From Agelaius tricolor (taxonomy: Eukaryota; Chordata; Aves; Passeriformes; Icteridae), in the NCBI GenBank assembly GCA_023055355.1, contig JALJCS010000004.1, forward strand, positions 24,030,744 to 24,094,743: a stretch of 64,000 nucleotides of DNA, read 5' to 3'. The position numbers were made by a program, and so were the translations under genes. The notes beneath the pieces were generated by a model. The model saw nothing but the letters and a program-made list of their open reading frames with translations, did not search any database and was not told where the DNA came from. Within the stretch, counting starts at the first letter, position 1; every line of letters starts with the position of its first letter. Positions 1 to 13,500 of this stretch are shown one piece after another.

Positions 1-3000
1 GACAGTGATGGAAACACGAAGAAGATTTTGGAATGATTAATATGTAAAGAAGGTTTTGAGGAATCCTTGATGCTGCAGTGTATTTTATCTAAATTTATTT
101 TATATCTAGTTATTATATACATTGAGGTGGCATTTTTTGGCCAAAATATTGACAGGAATATCTTGCATCTCCATAACTTAAAATTTACTTTATATCAGTT
201 CCTCAGCTTGCCTGTATCACACCATATGGTACTCAGCTCAATCAAAAACAATAGTTACATGAACTCTTGACTTGTGTTCCCATGTGTTTTATATCCAAAC
301 CCAAGAAATCATACAAATTATAGCTGAAAGACATACTAGGTTTATTGCCAAAGCAATGCAGAGCATTCCCTATAGGGCTTTTTCATGTGTGCTCTGCATT
401 CTAACTCAAATTACTTGAGCAACAGATCTCCCTGTTAAGAAAGCTGTTTCAGTTTTGTACAAATTTCATGGTCAAGAAGCTTTTCCCACTTCGTCTACAA
501 TTATCCCACTATATTTAATTATACTGTCTTTGCAATGCTAAGTAATTACTTGAATTTTGGAGTTTATAGCCTTCAGGTATTTTGAGATGTTTGTTATGTG
601 CCATTCTCTAAGCTAAGATAGCAAAATCTACAAGCATGCAGTATCTTTTTATGTGACTTCAATAATGGTGCTGAATAATGCTGCTGATTAATTTTCCTGT
701 CAGTCTTGTCCTATTTTTTTTAACTGTATTTTTGTTAGAAAAGAATTCAATAAACATGCTTTCATATCTGAATGATTTTAGAAAAATAATTTCTCTCTTT
801 CTATATTAGGGATCCTCCACTTTTATGAATCATATTAGTTTACATTTAATTTACATCTTAATACTTTTTGTTTTTTGCTTGAGGATATCTTTAAGAGAAA
901 CCAGCTTATCATTACTGCTGATATGGTTTTTGTGGAAATGCAGAAATTCATCTGTACTGGAGGATGTGCTTAAAAAGAAACTTTAAATTAAAAATAAAAT
1001 AAAAAAATATTCTAAAATATATTTTTTTCTAATTCAAGAAAAAAAAAATGCTTTCAGTGATCACTATTTTGTGTGAATATGGAAGAATCTTGCTTCTTAA
1101 ACAAGCTTGATTCTTTTTGAGTTTCCTTCCTTTCTCGAACAGCTGATATTCTTGACACACCCAGCAGAGGAATCAGAGGCTGGACAGCAATCATTTTTCC
1201 TTTAGGTTTAGTCCTGGCAGCAATGAAAAATAGTACTGCTGTCATTGCAATCTTGTTTTTCATTTCAGTGCTACACTAGAATACTGATAAATCCTTGATT
1301 CTTAATATGGAAAAATCATCCATCCATCTATAGATAAATAGATAGGTATGTATATATACACGTACATGTATGCTTGCATGCAATGGATAGTATTTGTGGG
1401 CAAATGCACATGGAGCTTGTATATAGTCTTTGAAAGCAAAAGGTGTTTGATAATGTATTCTATTCGGGAGACAATGTTTGGATAATATATTCATTATATT
1501 TGGACAGTATATTAATGAGATTTTTGTTTATTACTGCTGAAAATTGAACACTCAGTTTATCCTCATGGAAAGGTAAATTCTTAGATTGGTAAAATGTTGA
1601 GTGTGTTTGTTGATCTGCAAATGTGCAAATTTTGGCACATACACTATTATTACTGTGAAGGCTGTCACAGACATCTATCCCTCCAAGTTATGCATGTGTG
1701 GGTGCAATAGCAAAAGCTGAAGAACAATAAAAAACCTTTGTACACACTTGCTGTAGTCATTCTTACCTGTGGTTGTTACTGTTATGCAGGCTTGGGGAAG
1801 TCTGTCCTTGAAACTATCAGGTCAGCTCATGGCTAGAACATAAGAATAACTGCAGAAAAGATGTATGAATGTCCATGAATAACCATGATGCTACATCTGC
1901 CATTGCTTGTTGAAAATTAAGTATAATGTTGAATTAGTCTGGAATTGAGAGTTGCTCCTTTTATATACACAACTTTGGTCAAAACATCGATCAAGGTTTG
2001 TGTAGATAGCAGTTCCTTCCTTCTCAAAATAAAGTAATTTACTAACAGGGAGGCTGAGATGTCTCTAAATAACTTGTTCTTTATTGATGTTTTCAGTGTG
2101 TTTGGCATAAAACTGGATTTTTCTGTTTTTTACATGAAACTGAATCAAGTTCTGTGTGTGAGATTATACATGCCTGTCATTCTTTCTTTAAGTAAATAAA
2201 AGATTCTATTTTATTTTTGAATAGTAAAAACTTAAATTTTCTTTTCCTAGAAATTATGGCCTCATTGTTTAAGATCTGAAAGCGTTTGGAGAATACTGGC
2301 TAATGTGATATGTGATTTGAAATTATGTTTCTCATGTTTTGTCTTACGGCATACACTGTAAGTTTCTCTCAGTTAATGTAGAACTACCTGACCTAATAGC
2401 CTGGTCTTATACCTCTATATTTCTCCATATAAGAAAATAGGGTCTTCCCTCCAGACCATGCCTTTTTCCAGATACTGCAAGTGTGACATTGGGAATAAAA
2501 GAAAATTCAAATTCATATCTGGCAAGAAAAAATAAATTACTTCAAGGTAATGAATTTGTTTGTTTTTCCACATCTAGGGCCAGATAAGACAAAGTTGTAG
2601 TTTCAGATGTGTTTGCTGGCGGTGCAATCCCTCAGTCTTTTGGCATTAAATTTTTGAATTCCCACACTGCCAAAGAGCTCATGCTATGAGAATGGGCAAG
2701 AATGTTAAGTGCTGTCAAGAATGAAACAGAAAACATCATGTATTCCATATATTCATCATTTATGTGCTTTTAAACAGCCATGAACTAAACTGTCTTTGTT
2801 TTTTATTGTATTTTTAGTGTCGTACAATCAAAAGAACTCTTACTAGAGAAACAAAAATTAGCCTACTGTGCACATCCCTAGACTTTCTCTTTACTTACTT
2901 GGACAGCCAAGTAAATGAGTGGGAAAATGGCATGAAAAAGATGAATATGTGCTGCTGGAGATCCTAGTTTGTGACTTTTTAAAGCCCACTTCAGGAAATT

Positions 3001-6000
3001 TTCTATTGCTTTAAGAAAATACAGGGTTTCCTTAGGAGCAAATTTGATATTAAACAGAATCAGATCTGAGGTAAGTTTCTAGAGTAGCGTTCATCAGCCT
3101 CTCCTCTGCTGAGGTAAAACAAATCAGCATGCATGACTCTGCTGCTTCTTGATGATGCTTTAAAGCACTTCTGTGTGGTAGCATGACTCCAAATTGCAGG
3201 CTGTGAAGGTTTTAGAGGTGCAAGGCTTTCAGCTGGCTGGTTTCCAAAGGCAAAGCACTGCGGATAAACAATATATATGTGTCTTTGAAGGAGACTGTAT
3301 ACATTGATAAGGTGGGGTGTATTAAGTTTGAGGACAGGCAGCAAATATATAAAGTTTAAGGAAAATGCATGCGAAAACAATAGCTGAAAATAAAGATATT
3401 AGCTATTTTAAAATTTATTCATTTTAATATTGGGGAGAAAATATTCCACATAGATATTTGTTTAGGGTAAGATGTTTGGGCTATGCTCTGCAGGGATGTA
3501 ATGAAAAATGAACAGTAGAGCAGATAGAAATGCTTTTAAAGAACATTTAGTTTTATAAGCATAACACATCTGCTAATATTTCAGAGATAGAATTTATTAT
3601 TGTTGTTGTTGTTAACAACAGCAGCAACAACGACAGTACAACAGTAGTATTTTTTGTTATATGTATTTTCCAAAGTTTTCAGTCCATATGAAACATGGTT
3701 TTGAGATCCTTTTGCTATGGAGCAGCTCTCTAACCAAGCAGTAGAGGGCATTCTTTCTTTAGGAGACAGCACTAGTTCCTTCAAAAGACTAGTATTTTAT
3801 TCAGGAAGTTGGTGTCCTTGAGTCCTTTTTGTCTTTAAATACAGGCCATTCACATGTAGATACTGAACATAGGATAAAAGGCATCAAATGTGCAATATAT
3901 TGCTTGGGGTTGAGTATACTGGGTTACTAAAATTGTAAATGTTTTTCATTATTTCATAGAGTCTTTCTGGTGAAATTAAAATTTACATAACTTTCATTCA
4001 AATTCACACTGCAGCATTTTTCATAAATTCTAAACCTGAGTTAATTTTTAGGTATGATCAATCAATTATCCTAATAAAAGCATTTTTAATAGTACTTACA
4101 GCGAACTATTTATAATGCACCTAGGTATATACACCAACCTGATAGATATTATGAGAGCATATTCAAATGGAGTTGTTGGGGACCTTATTAAAATTCCAAA
4201 TAGCATATATTTTTTTATGGGTTTTGACATATTTAAGCCAGTCTTGTTTGAAATTAAATTTAATGTAGTGTGTGCTACTTCTGATTGGAAAATGCTACCT
4301 CTTCTGGGAAAAATGAGCACTGAGGGCTAGATCCCTCCCATTCCACATCTGGAACTTCTCCACTCAGGTGTCTGGAGCCTGTCCAGTCAGAGCCTCACAG
4401 GGATCAGGAGGATGGCTGCTGTGCCTGCAGAGCAGGTATGTGAGGGGATCATGGATGACCCTTCTGGTGCTGCTGAGTGCTGCTTCCCCCAGACCCAAAT
4501 GCTGCCTGCACATGGGGTGCTTTTAGAGTAGGTTTTTAAGTGTTCCTCGGTTGTGAGATTGAAGTTCTTTTCTTCTTTTTAAAATGAAGTGAAGCCAAGG
4601 TGACTAAATGACTTTTAAATGTGGATGCTAGGCAAAGACAGGTCCCTTATATTCCAGATTTCATTTCAGATGGTGGCTGGCTGTCCTAGTGAGCCTAGCA
4701 TCTTCTGCGTCATTGGGTGGAGCAGAGCCACAGGTGAGGAAGGAAACAGCACACACAAAGAAATGTTTCTATCTATATGCACCTTAATAACATGAGGAAA
4801 ACAAAAATATCTGATGCTAGATATTAAAATTACATATAAAATTTGGAGCTGCCTATTGCAGTTAGAATCATGATGTTGCAGCTGAATATGTTAAAATAAA
4901 ACTCCTTCACAGGGCATTTTCCTAGTGATTCACATCTCCTATTTTATAAGTTTTCTCTAATGTTGCCTGGTCATCAACAGTGTATAACCTCATTGTATGT
5001 TAAAAAGAAACACCATGGGAGAAATAATAATTGGCAAATATAAGAAGAAGCCTGAAGAGACAAACAACAGAGTGTGATCTGATAAATGCTACTCTGCTTA
5101 TGACATATGATTTCATTTGAAGTCTGGTAAGTTATTGTTTTGCTTATGCACAAATTCTGCTTCAGAATCAAACCAACTGCCTTGTTTCTGTATAGCACTC
5201 CTGCCAGACCATTTTTAGAACAACATTTTTGATCTCTATTTCAGGATTTTTCTCTAACTTCATAAAAGGAGTTTTACAGATGATATTTTTTTGCTTTAAA
5301 AAACCAAAACTAACTAAAACAAACACAACATTAGAAAAAAATAGCAATCAGTTATAAATAAGAAAAAAAGCTTTTGTTCTCTGGAAAGGGGAAAATCCAG
5401 AATGTAGTGTCTCTTCAGCTGCCTAATAGTTCTTCTGGTACTACAAACCATCAAATAGTTACTTAAGATAATGTCTGCAAATAAAATACCTTTCCAAGTC
5501 ACTGGACTATTGATTGGCATTTTATGTCCTGACTATTTTGATTTTAAATAAACAGCTTTTTCTGCAACTTATCAGATGCAGGGACCTAACTCTGCAAAGC
5601 AATCTTTATTTCCAAGGATGACTGTGAGCAGGAAACAAGCAAATTTGGGCATTCCTAGATGCTAATTAAGTGTAAAATAAAATAATCTTGAAAAGTAAGT
5701 ATCAGCTGTGGAATTCTGAAGATTATTCTGAGGATGGAACTTCCATAGTTTAGCTGGAATATCTGCCCAATAATTTTCTTTCATATTTATGGGTGTCAAA
5801 GACAACATAAGAGAAGGGACATTTAAGGTCACAAAAGAGTAATGACAACAAAAGTTATTCCCAGCTCAAAACTGTCATTTTTGGAGAAGGTTCACAGATT
5901 TGAAATGAAAAAGGTCTTTCCCTGGAGTAGCCCAGAGTAAAGCCCAAAATCAAAATCAAACCTTTTTTTTTTAATTTAACCATGAATAAGGGAAATTATG

Positions 6001-6160
6001 CTTTCAAATGGTTCAATTAAAAGCTCCAACAAGAGCTTATGGTGCTAAGAAAGGTGATGGGAGTGCAAAGCAAGACTGGTCAGACAACAGAAAGCAGGAA
6101 CTCTTTGAAAAGTAAAGAGCTGTCACTTGGATCATCTGACTCAACCTCTGGAATAATAAA
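1..6160. other. AT-rich intergenic DNA, no gene recognised
   Basis: This stretch is far upstream of PRUNE2. Open frames here are under about 110 codons, lack recognisable domains and have no flanking splice structure. Apart from A/T runs and a GTT/AAC hairpin near 3.6 kb I see no repeat family, RNA gene or promoter that I can support. Old, heavily decayed transposons may be present but are not visible by eye. Confidence 0.6.
3600..3627. repeat. (GTT)n/(AAC)n hairpin microsatellite
   Basis: A run of GTT triplets meets an imperfect AAC/AGC run head to head around a GTTAAC palindrome at 3611-3616. Reading outward from 3613/3614, about 13 consecutive positions can pair, two of them as G-T wobbles, with essentially no loop. 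It is a short trinucleotide microsatellite whose two halves are complementary. Confidence 0.6.
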
Positions 6161-6361
6161 GAATCACAGAATGAATTAGATTGGAAAAGACATTTGAGAT
6201 CATCTAGTCCAACCTCTGACAAAACACCATCTTTTTAATTCGACCATGGCACTAAATGCCACATCCAGACTTTTCTTAAACACCTCCAGGGATGGTGACT
6301 CTACCAACTCCCTGGGCAGCCCATTCCAATGCCCAGTCACTCTTTCTGTGAAGAACAGAAT
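6161..6361 (-). mobile_element. CR1 LINE fragment, 3' end, antisense
   Basis: The left edge GAATCACAGAATG is the complement of the CR1 3' end. It is followed by the typical antisense body: TTGGAAAAGACATTTGAGAT, a 'catctagtccaacctc' segment, then 'cctccagggatggtgactc' and 'ccctgggcagcccattccaa'. This is a 5'-truncated CR1 copy (about 200 bp), with substitutions relative to the family pattern. A second short stretch at about 6128-6150 resembles part of the same motif and may be a nested fragment. Confidence 0.85.
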
Positions 6362-7003
6362 ATGGATTGGTAAGCTTCACACTATAACTTTAATCCCAAG
6401 TAAGTGAAAAAATGCTAAGAAGCATGGAAAGTTCCTTAGACCTGTTGCTGGATTGGGTGAGACACATGTGACTTAGACAAAAGAATTCAACATGTATGGG
6501 TCTTGGCCTGTTCTAAGATGTCATTGCTTCATCTTGGCAGTTTACATTTGAATGAAACAGTTTTGTAGGCACTTTCTTAGTGCTTGTAGAGGTCCCTAGG
6601 AAGTTGAGCAGTAACGTAACATTATTTTTTTTGTACTTGCAATTTTTGATTTATGCGCAGATAGGAGAACATGGTCTTAAACGGTCCATGAAAGTCAGTG
6701 GGTTGCAGCTGATTTGCTTAAAAACAGAGAAGTAGCCTGGGGTGAGAAGAATATGTAATGCAAGTGTCCCAGGTTCTTCATGTTCTGCTTTAAACACTGG
6801 TCTTTCTCAGTTTAAATTGTGACATTCTGCTTTTTTGCTTTAAAGCAGGAAGATTGAAATCTTGACTTTGCACTTAGCTGCCTCACCAGTGAATTTAGTA
6901 CTTTGTAGACTCCAAGCTTTGTGTGGAAAGTATTTAACAGATTAGCTAGGAAATGGAAAATTCCCTGATAAAATAGCTTCTAGTCTAATGTTAATGGTGC
7001 ATA

Positions 7004-7350
7004 TCATAGAATCATAGAATGGCTTGGGTTGGAAGGGACATTGAAGATCATCTCCTTCCAACCCAACTGCCATAAGCAAGGACAACTTTCTCTAGACTCT
7101 CCAGGTTGCTCAGAGCTCCATCCAAACTGGCCTTGAACACTTTCAGGCATCCACAACTTTTCTGGGCAGCCTGTGCCAATGCCTCACTACCCTCCCAGTA
7201 AATAAGATTTTCTTAATATCTAATCTAATCTGCTGTGTTTCATTTTGAAGCTATTGCCCTTTGTCCAATCACTGCATGCTCTTGTAAAGAGTCCCTCTCC
7301 AGAATTCTTGTAGGCTCCCTTCAGGTAATAAAGGCTCCCTTCGGCTAGCT
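7004..7350 (-). mobile_element. CR1 LINE fragment, 3' end, antisense
   Basis: It begins with TCATAGAATCATAGAATG, two copies of the CR1 terminal octamer read on the opposite strand. Then come 'gggttggaagggacat', 'ccaaactggccttgaacact', 'gggcagcctgtgccaatgcc' and a segment ending with 'cttgtaggctcccttcagg'. These are the usual landmarks of the last ~350 bp of avian CR1 in reverse orientation. The copy is 5'-truncated, as most CR1 insertions are. Confidence 0.92.
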
Positions 7351-7598
7351 GATTGGTAATCCTTTTTATATCTCAGCAGCAGTCCTCAGGAAAAATGAAA
7401 AAGTTAAAAACCATATTGATTTACAGTACCATAATGTATCAAGGCTGGCTGCCTTGGGAATCAAAATGTAGTGTGATCTTCAACTTATAAAAAATATTTA
7501 CTGATGCTGGAGTAATGATGTTATCTATCCTGAATGCTAACTCAAAATAAGATCTCTAATTGTCTGGAAAAGGACAGCATTCTCTATCATACTTGCTT

Positions 7599-7620
7599 CT
7601 TTTTTTTTTTTTTTTTTTTT
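7599..7620. repeat. Poly(T) tract
   Basis: About 22 uninterrupted T residues followed directly by GAAAAAATGG. CR1 elements do not end in poly(A), so this is not the tail of the neighbouring CR1. It is a mononucleotide microsatellite or the antisense tail of an unrecognised insertion. Confidence 0.8.
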
Positions 7621-9586
7621 GAAAAAATGGCAACAGAAAACATTAAACATTGTATTTAAATATTAAACATCCTAGTGCACCATAAATTTTTAATATGCCA
7701 ATTAACGAAGAAATATCTGTCTGTGTGCAAATGTAACAGGACTGCAAAGAGTTTAGCAGGCAGAATACCAGTTGCAGTGAGAGAAAAAAACAGCATTATA
7801 AAGTAAAACTGCAGTTCCCAGAAGAGACATTATTACACCCAAATAATGTCTTGAAGCAACAGGAAGCTTGGGATTTTTAAAAGCATCTTAATTTTGGGAA
7901 ATGCTTGAAGGACATAACAGATTTTTAAAAGTTGGAAGAAATTAGTGTTCTGGCTTGTAAGTGATACAGCTTACCTCTAACATTAAGGAACTAAATGTTA
8001 TAAAAAACCAAACAGCAAACAAACTGTGCAGCTGTCTGTTTTATTAACTATTCACAAATGCAAGTGTACTTTCATAGGTAAATACTTCATTAACATGTTA
8101 CTGCAGATTCTTGTTGCTGGTACCAGCAGGCCCATTTGTATGATAGTTTTGTTTTGTAAGACTATTTTCAAGAAACAGACTCTTCTCCACTTGGCAAAGT
8201 ACTGTGAAGCTCTACCTCTAGAAAGCTATGAATGTTAGATGGCAGCATGTAGGAAAGTAGGAATTTCTTAAATTTGGCACAGTCAACATGGAAATGCCCT
8301 GCCTCTAGCTCAGTCTCTATCTTTGAGGCTGAGTACTTGTGGAAGAATTAGATGTTTAACATGTTGAACATGAAGTTTATGACAAAACTTGATATGGTAA
8401 TTTCTGGGCAAAGGACACCTGTTTAGACTGTGTGACAATGTGTGCACATGGCATCATTCCAGGACTGTGTGTTTTCAGAGTTGGAGTTCTGTAGCAGTTG
8501 GAGGCTAAGACAAAGGTCATAATGTGTGAATACATTAAGAAAAGAAGGAATTCCTGGTATTAATTTGTTTATATAGATATATATTTTACTGCTGAGTTGG
8601 GAAAGATCTGTGCCATCACTGAATTCCAGTTAAAAAAGCAACTGTACATTCACTGGTTTTTAGCTTACTAGGAGTGTAAGACAACATATTTCCTAGGGTG
8701 AAAAGATGTTTGCTGTGGTTTATAACAATTTTTAATTCCAGCACCTTTTGGAATTCTAAAAGTCTACTGGATTAGGCTTCATCTAGTCTTAGCTTTGAAC
8801 TTTTCTCCCTTTGTCTCAAGTATACACACATGCTATCCTCCTTTCCTAACATCATTTCCAAATATCCTTTCGCCTTTCAGGCTGTTAACATTTTAAAGGC
8901 AATGGGACATTATGAACATGAATCAGGTTAGTAGAATGATGCTAGAGTGTCTCCTTTCCTGGACATCCCGCATGAAATAGCCCTGAGAACAAACTGTTCT
9001 TTTTTTCCTATTAGAGCACAGCTTTTTTTGACTGGCTCACTGGACTACACTGATGTTTTACAAGACCTTCAAAAATTCCAATTGTACCTGCTATATTTCT
9101 GTCTATGTATCTGCCACATAAGAGCTATAGATTTCAGAGCAGAATTTTCTGCTGTTCTTTTCTGCTCAAAGCAATCAGTGTCTGTACTTCTCCAAATTGA
9201 TATTCATTATGTATGAACAACACTTGCATATATACTGAAAATATACAGTATTTATGATGGCATCTCAACAGGTTCAGAGGAGAGGTTTTTCATGTTTTCA
9301 AATTGTAATTTGGTTAGCTTTAAACACAGAGGAATTGACAGACTAGGCCATGGTTGTGAAAATCTTTTAAAGTTTGCAAGACCTATGTGAGTTGTATTCT
9401 CCCCTTTTCTTTTTGTGTGTGCCTATGAGATAACTAGAAAGAATTTTTAATTCGTTTCCTCCTCTCAGGTTGTAGTATTGAAATACAAATAGAATTAAGT
9501 ACAGAAGAATAAATATGATTGTAGAAACATCAATGGGGTTTAAATAGTTTGGGCTGGTAATTTCTTATTATATTAATGCTTATGGC
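7621..9586. other. Intergenic DNA, nothing recognised
   Basis: AT-rich DNA without a supportable gene or repeat. The two open frames of 70-89 codons near 8.0 and 8.9 kb have no recognisable domain, no repeat match and no neighbouring exon structure. Confidence 0.55.
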
Positions 9587-10525
9587 TGTGCAAGGGGTTG
9601 ACCATGCCTGGACACCAGATGCTGACCATGGATGCTCTATCCCTCCCCCTCCTCAGCTGTGCAGCGGGAGAGAAAATAAAAGGATTGAGGGTCACGATAA
9701 GAACAGGAAGAGACCATTCACCAAAACTGACTCTAGTAAGAGAAATTAATTTAATTTATTGCCAGTCAAATCAGAGTACAGTAGGGAGAAATAAATCCAA
9801 ATGTTAAAACAACTTCCCCCCACCCCTCCCTTCTCCTCGGGATCAACTTCACTCCCAAATTCTCCATCTCTTCCCTGCAGCAGCTCAGGTGGACAGGGAC
9901 TGGGGGTTGTGGTCAGTTCATCACATGCTGGTTTTGCTGCTTCTTTCTCCTCATGCTCCAGCGTGGGTCCCTTCCACAGGATGCAGTCCTTCAGGAACAG
10001 ACTGCTCCAACATGGATCCATAATGTGACTCAGCAGTCACAGCCTCCTTCCAGAATTAACCTGCTCCACAGTGGGCACTTCCAAGGGCTGTAGGTGGATC
10101 TCTGCATCCCCATGTGTTATATTGCACCAAATAGTTTATTTATCTTACACCCACGGGCCTCCATGGGCTGCAGGCACACAGCTGCCTCACCATGCGCTGC
10201 ACCGCAGGCTGCAGGGGGATCTCTGCTTCTGAGAAAGAGAGCAGAGGTGCCTGGATGACTTCTTCCCCCTCCTTCTCCACTCACCTCAGTGTCTGAAGGG
10301 CTGTTTCTCTGACATATTCTCAGCCCTCTCTTTTGGCTCCTTTTTCATTATTTTTTTGCAGCACATTTTCCCCCCCTTCATGAAAGGGTTATCCCAGAGG
10401 CACTGTTACCATTGCTTATGGACTTGGTCCTTTAAGCCAGTTGGAACTGGCTCTGTCAGACATGGAAGAAGCTTCTAGCTTCTCTCATGGAAGCCAACAA
10501 ATCTCCTTGCTACCAAAACCCAGCA
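9587..10525 (-). mobile_element. Avian endogenous retrovirus LTR, solo (probable ERVL-like)
   Basis: A roughly 0.94-kb GC-richer block has the landmarks of a common bird LTR read on the minus strand: 'ggggttgaccatgcctggac' at the left, 'aattaatttaatttattgcc', 'ttcacccaaattc'-like and 'ccagcgtgggtcccttccac' tracts in the middle, and 'ggaagaagcttctagcttct' with 'ttgctaccaaaac' at the right. The left edge TGTGCAAGG would be a terminal CA on the minus strand. I find no gag, pol or env remains next to it, so it looks like a solo LTR. Target-site duplications were not evident. Family assignment (class III, ERVL-like) is from memory and is moderate at best. Confidence 0.6.
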
Positions 10526-13500
10526 TAAGCTGGAAGACATTCTAGCAGAAATCAGTGGTACAGTTCCAGTTACTGTCCAACTGTAAACCACAGATGCAAT
10601 TCCAACATGTTATTAGTATGATCACTGAGACATAGAACTGGAATATAAAAAAGGGCATTCAGATGAATATTGTAATTTTCTATCTGTCTATAAATACACA
10701 TGAGCAGACTGGTTTTCGCAGATTCTTTCAACTCAATTTACTTTACTACCTTAGATTTTCCATTTTTACTAGTTTTACTCTAGTTATTCATGTTTATATC
10801 ATTATTTGTTTCCAATAGTTGCTGGGAGTCAAACAGAGGAATTGTTTGTCTTCTATCACAGGTACTAGAGGAGACTTTCAACAAAGAAGTCAATGCTAAC
10901 TTATTCTGAAAGTTAAAATTAATATGGAGAACATTTATTTTAATCTTTCAATCAAAATCTCAGCCCGTCTTTTGAGCCTTGAAGCAGAAATTAACTTTCA
11001 TCGCTTTTGTTAATTAATCCATTGGGGGCCAGAGTGGAATCCCATGAAACCGCTTGTATATCTCTAAGGTCTACAATGCTGTGTGCCACTAGAATGGGAA
11101 TATAAAGACAAGCAGCATGTCCTTCAGCCAAAAAGACAATGAGTCCTTCAGTCTACTATCTCTAATTCATCCACTGAAAAATTATTTCATTGCTATCCCT
11201 TCACATTTCTGAGACAAATACACTTCTCACGAATTTTACATGGACTTCCATCACGTACGGCATTGTTACTTCTACTTTGGAAATCTTGAGACAGAAAGAT
11301 TAATATAACATGGATAATTTGAAAACACCAACACTGATGTTTTTCTTGTATTTGAAAGGAAGAAGAATTACAGTAAAAGGACATGCCAAACTTAGATATT
11401 ATGATACAATTTTTATATGGTGAAAGTGATAATTATTGCTGCTTCTACTGTTATTTCATTATATCAAAAGGAAGAGTAAAACACCTTACCTGGATGTATT
11501 GACATAGTTTCCCACATCTGATGAATATTTTTAAGTAAAAGCAGAAGGGTAGGTAACTTCAGCAAACAATACTGGGAATTGAGGCCCTTGTTCAAATAAT
11601 ATAAAAAGATGTGCTCAACCTAACACATGTATTCAATGGACTTAAATAAATGTTAATGTTTATGTGCTTGTGAGATCTGAGCCTTACAAAGGGTTTGAGA
11701 CAATATTGGTTCTCATGTATTAAAGGAAATGGAAGGAAATGAGATAACCTTTTGCTAGAGCTCCGTGCAGGTAAGGGAAAAAAGGATAACACCTGCCAGA
11801 TAATTTTTCTGATGACTACTGTTACCTCTGATAGTAGCAAGAAGGACAAATCACCAAGTGTTAAAATTGGTTATTGTCAGTTAAATCAGAATCATTTCCA
11901 AACAGGTACCATTTACAGAAATAACACCTGTTCTATGTAAACTAAAACACTTTTGTTGAATAATAAAGAAATAAATTAAGATATGAAATGAGACATTAGC
12001 TTTGGCATTAGCTGAAGACACTTAAAAGCCCAAGGCAGTTTATGTTTAATTGGCTCTCCAAGGTAGAAAACAATTCTATATAGACAGATCCCTCAGCCTC
12101 TTATCCTTCATCCCTACCTTGGGCTTACCCATCTGAAGGAGAGCTAGAGGAGAAGTACAATCTAGCTGGAAAAATGGATAGCTCAGTTTCCCACCAAACA
12201 AATAATTCCTGGGTATCTTGAGAATTTGCTATAAAAATCAATAGTGTACTCTTTCTCCAATGCTATGTCTTATTCGAAGCAAATAACACTAATTCAGTAA
12301 ATGGTCTTCAGAAAAAACAGTTGCTGAGATTAATTCAAAGTTGAGCAGCTTCAAAGAAGTTTTGCCCTCATAAAATGATCAGTTTGACTTAGTTTACTTT
12401 TACTCAGATTACAAACAGTTACTTTCCTACAGGAAGCTTCTGGACTGTAAGCAATGAGAGGCATGAGGGTGTCTGTATGCTGTCTTCCAAGAATGGCCTT
12501 TCTCTGATTCTGCTTACAGAAGCTTTGGGCTGTGAAAAAAAATCCCATTTTTCTGCCTGTAATAATGCAGTTCAAATATCTCTTCTCTGCAACAATTGCA
12601 CATTGTTGAATTGCAACATTCTGGATAAATATGAGCTCTTCAGGAGGTGACTGTTGTAAGGTACAATTAGATGAGCTATGTACTACCAAGGGAAAGGATC
12701 CCAAAGGAATTACTTGTCAAGAGCTATAATCACTATAAATATAAAGGAGACAACTTCTAGGACTCTCTTCATAGTGTCATGCACGTATAAACCCATAAAC
12801 ATGAGAAGATAGAATAATGCTAACAAAGGAAATCAGTATGTAAAACTAAATTTTGAGACACTATGAGGAAGACACAGTACCCAATACCAACTTTTAGTTT
12901 AATTAAAAAATGGGAACTTGGCTGTCATAAAGCACTACAGTATCTTTGAACTCAGTTGAAAATGAGCACTTGGTTAGTCCTGTATTCTGTTCCTCATTGC
13001 TCTACAGAAATGCAATTGTGGATTAGACAATTTTTAGAGTTGAAGAGAAAATGAAGATAGGTAAGAAGGAGGAAATCTTGCCCACAGGAATTTGGGTGGA
13101 GAAGATTTTCATGACTGTAGGAGATGCAGTCATTCATCTTTTATTAAAAAAAAAGAAGAAAAAAAGAAAAAAAATTAAAAAAAAGAAAAATTGTTGTTGA
13201 GAAAGCACTGCCATTTTGTCTTAGTGAGTTATTTCACTTTCAGGTGATAGAACAAAACTCTCCCTCACTGAAGGGAGAAAAGAAATGTAATGTAAAACAT
13301 GATTTTCCCTTTCTTAGAGTAAAAGGGATATCTATGCAGAAGCATAAATACTATCTATTCAGATGGTCATGATAAAAGTATATGTGCTTATTCTGCTTAT
13401 GCTTCTTAATTCAAAGATTAATTAGTTCTGACATCCTCATACACTGATTGGTCTATTCCTCCCATACACATCACTCTTAGTGGTTATTTAGTCTACAGCA

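Noticed and set aside
3060..3380. 106-codon minus-strand open frame
   Set aside because: No family resemblance and no supporting promoter or exon structure.
9746..10028. Open frames of 69-91 codons inside the LTR
   Set aside because: They cover noncoding LTR sequence and resemble no retroviral protein.
12351..12704. 117-codon minus-strand open frame
   Set aside because: No recognisable domain, no low-complexity or repeat origin, no splice partner. A frame of this length is expected by chance in 64 kb.
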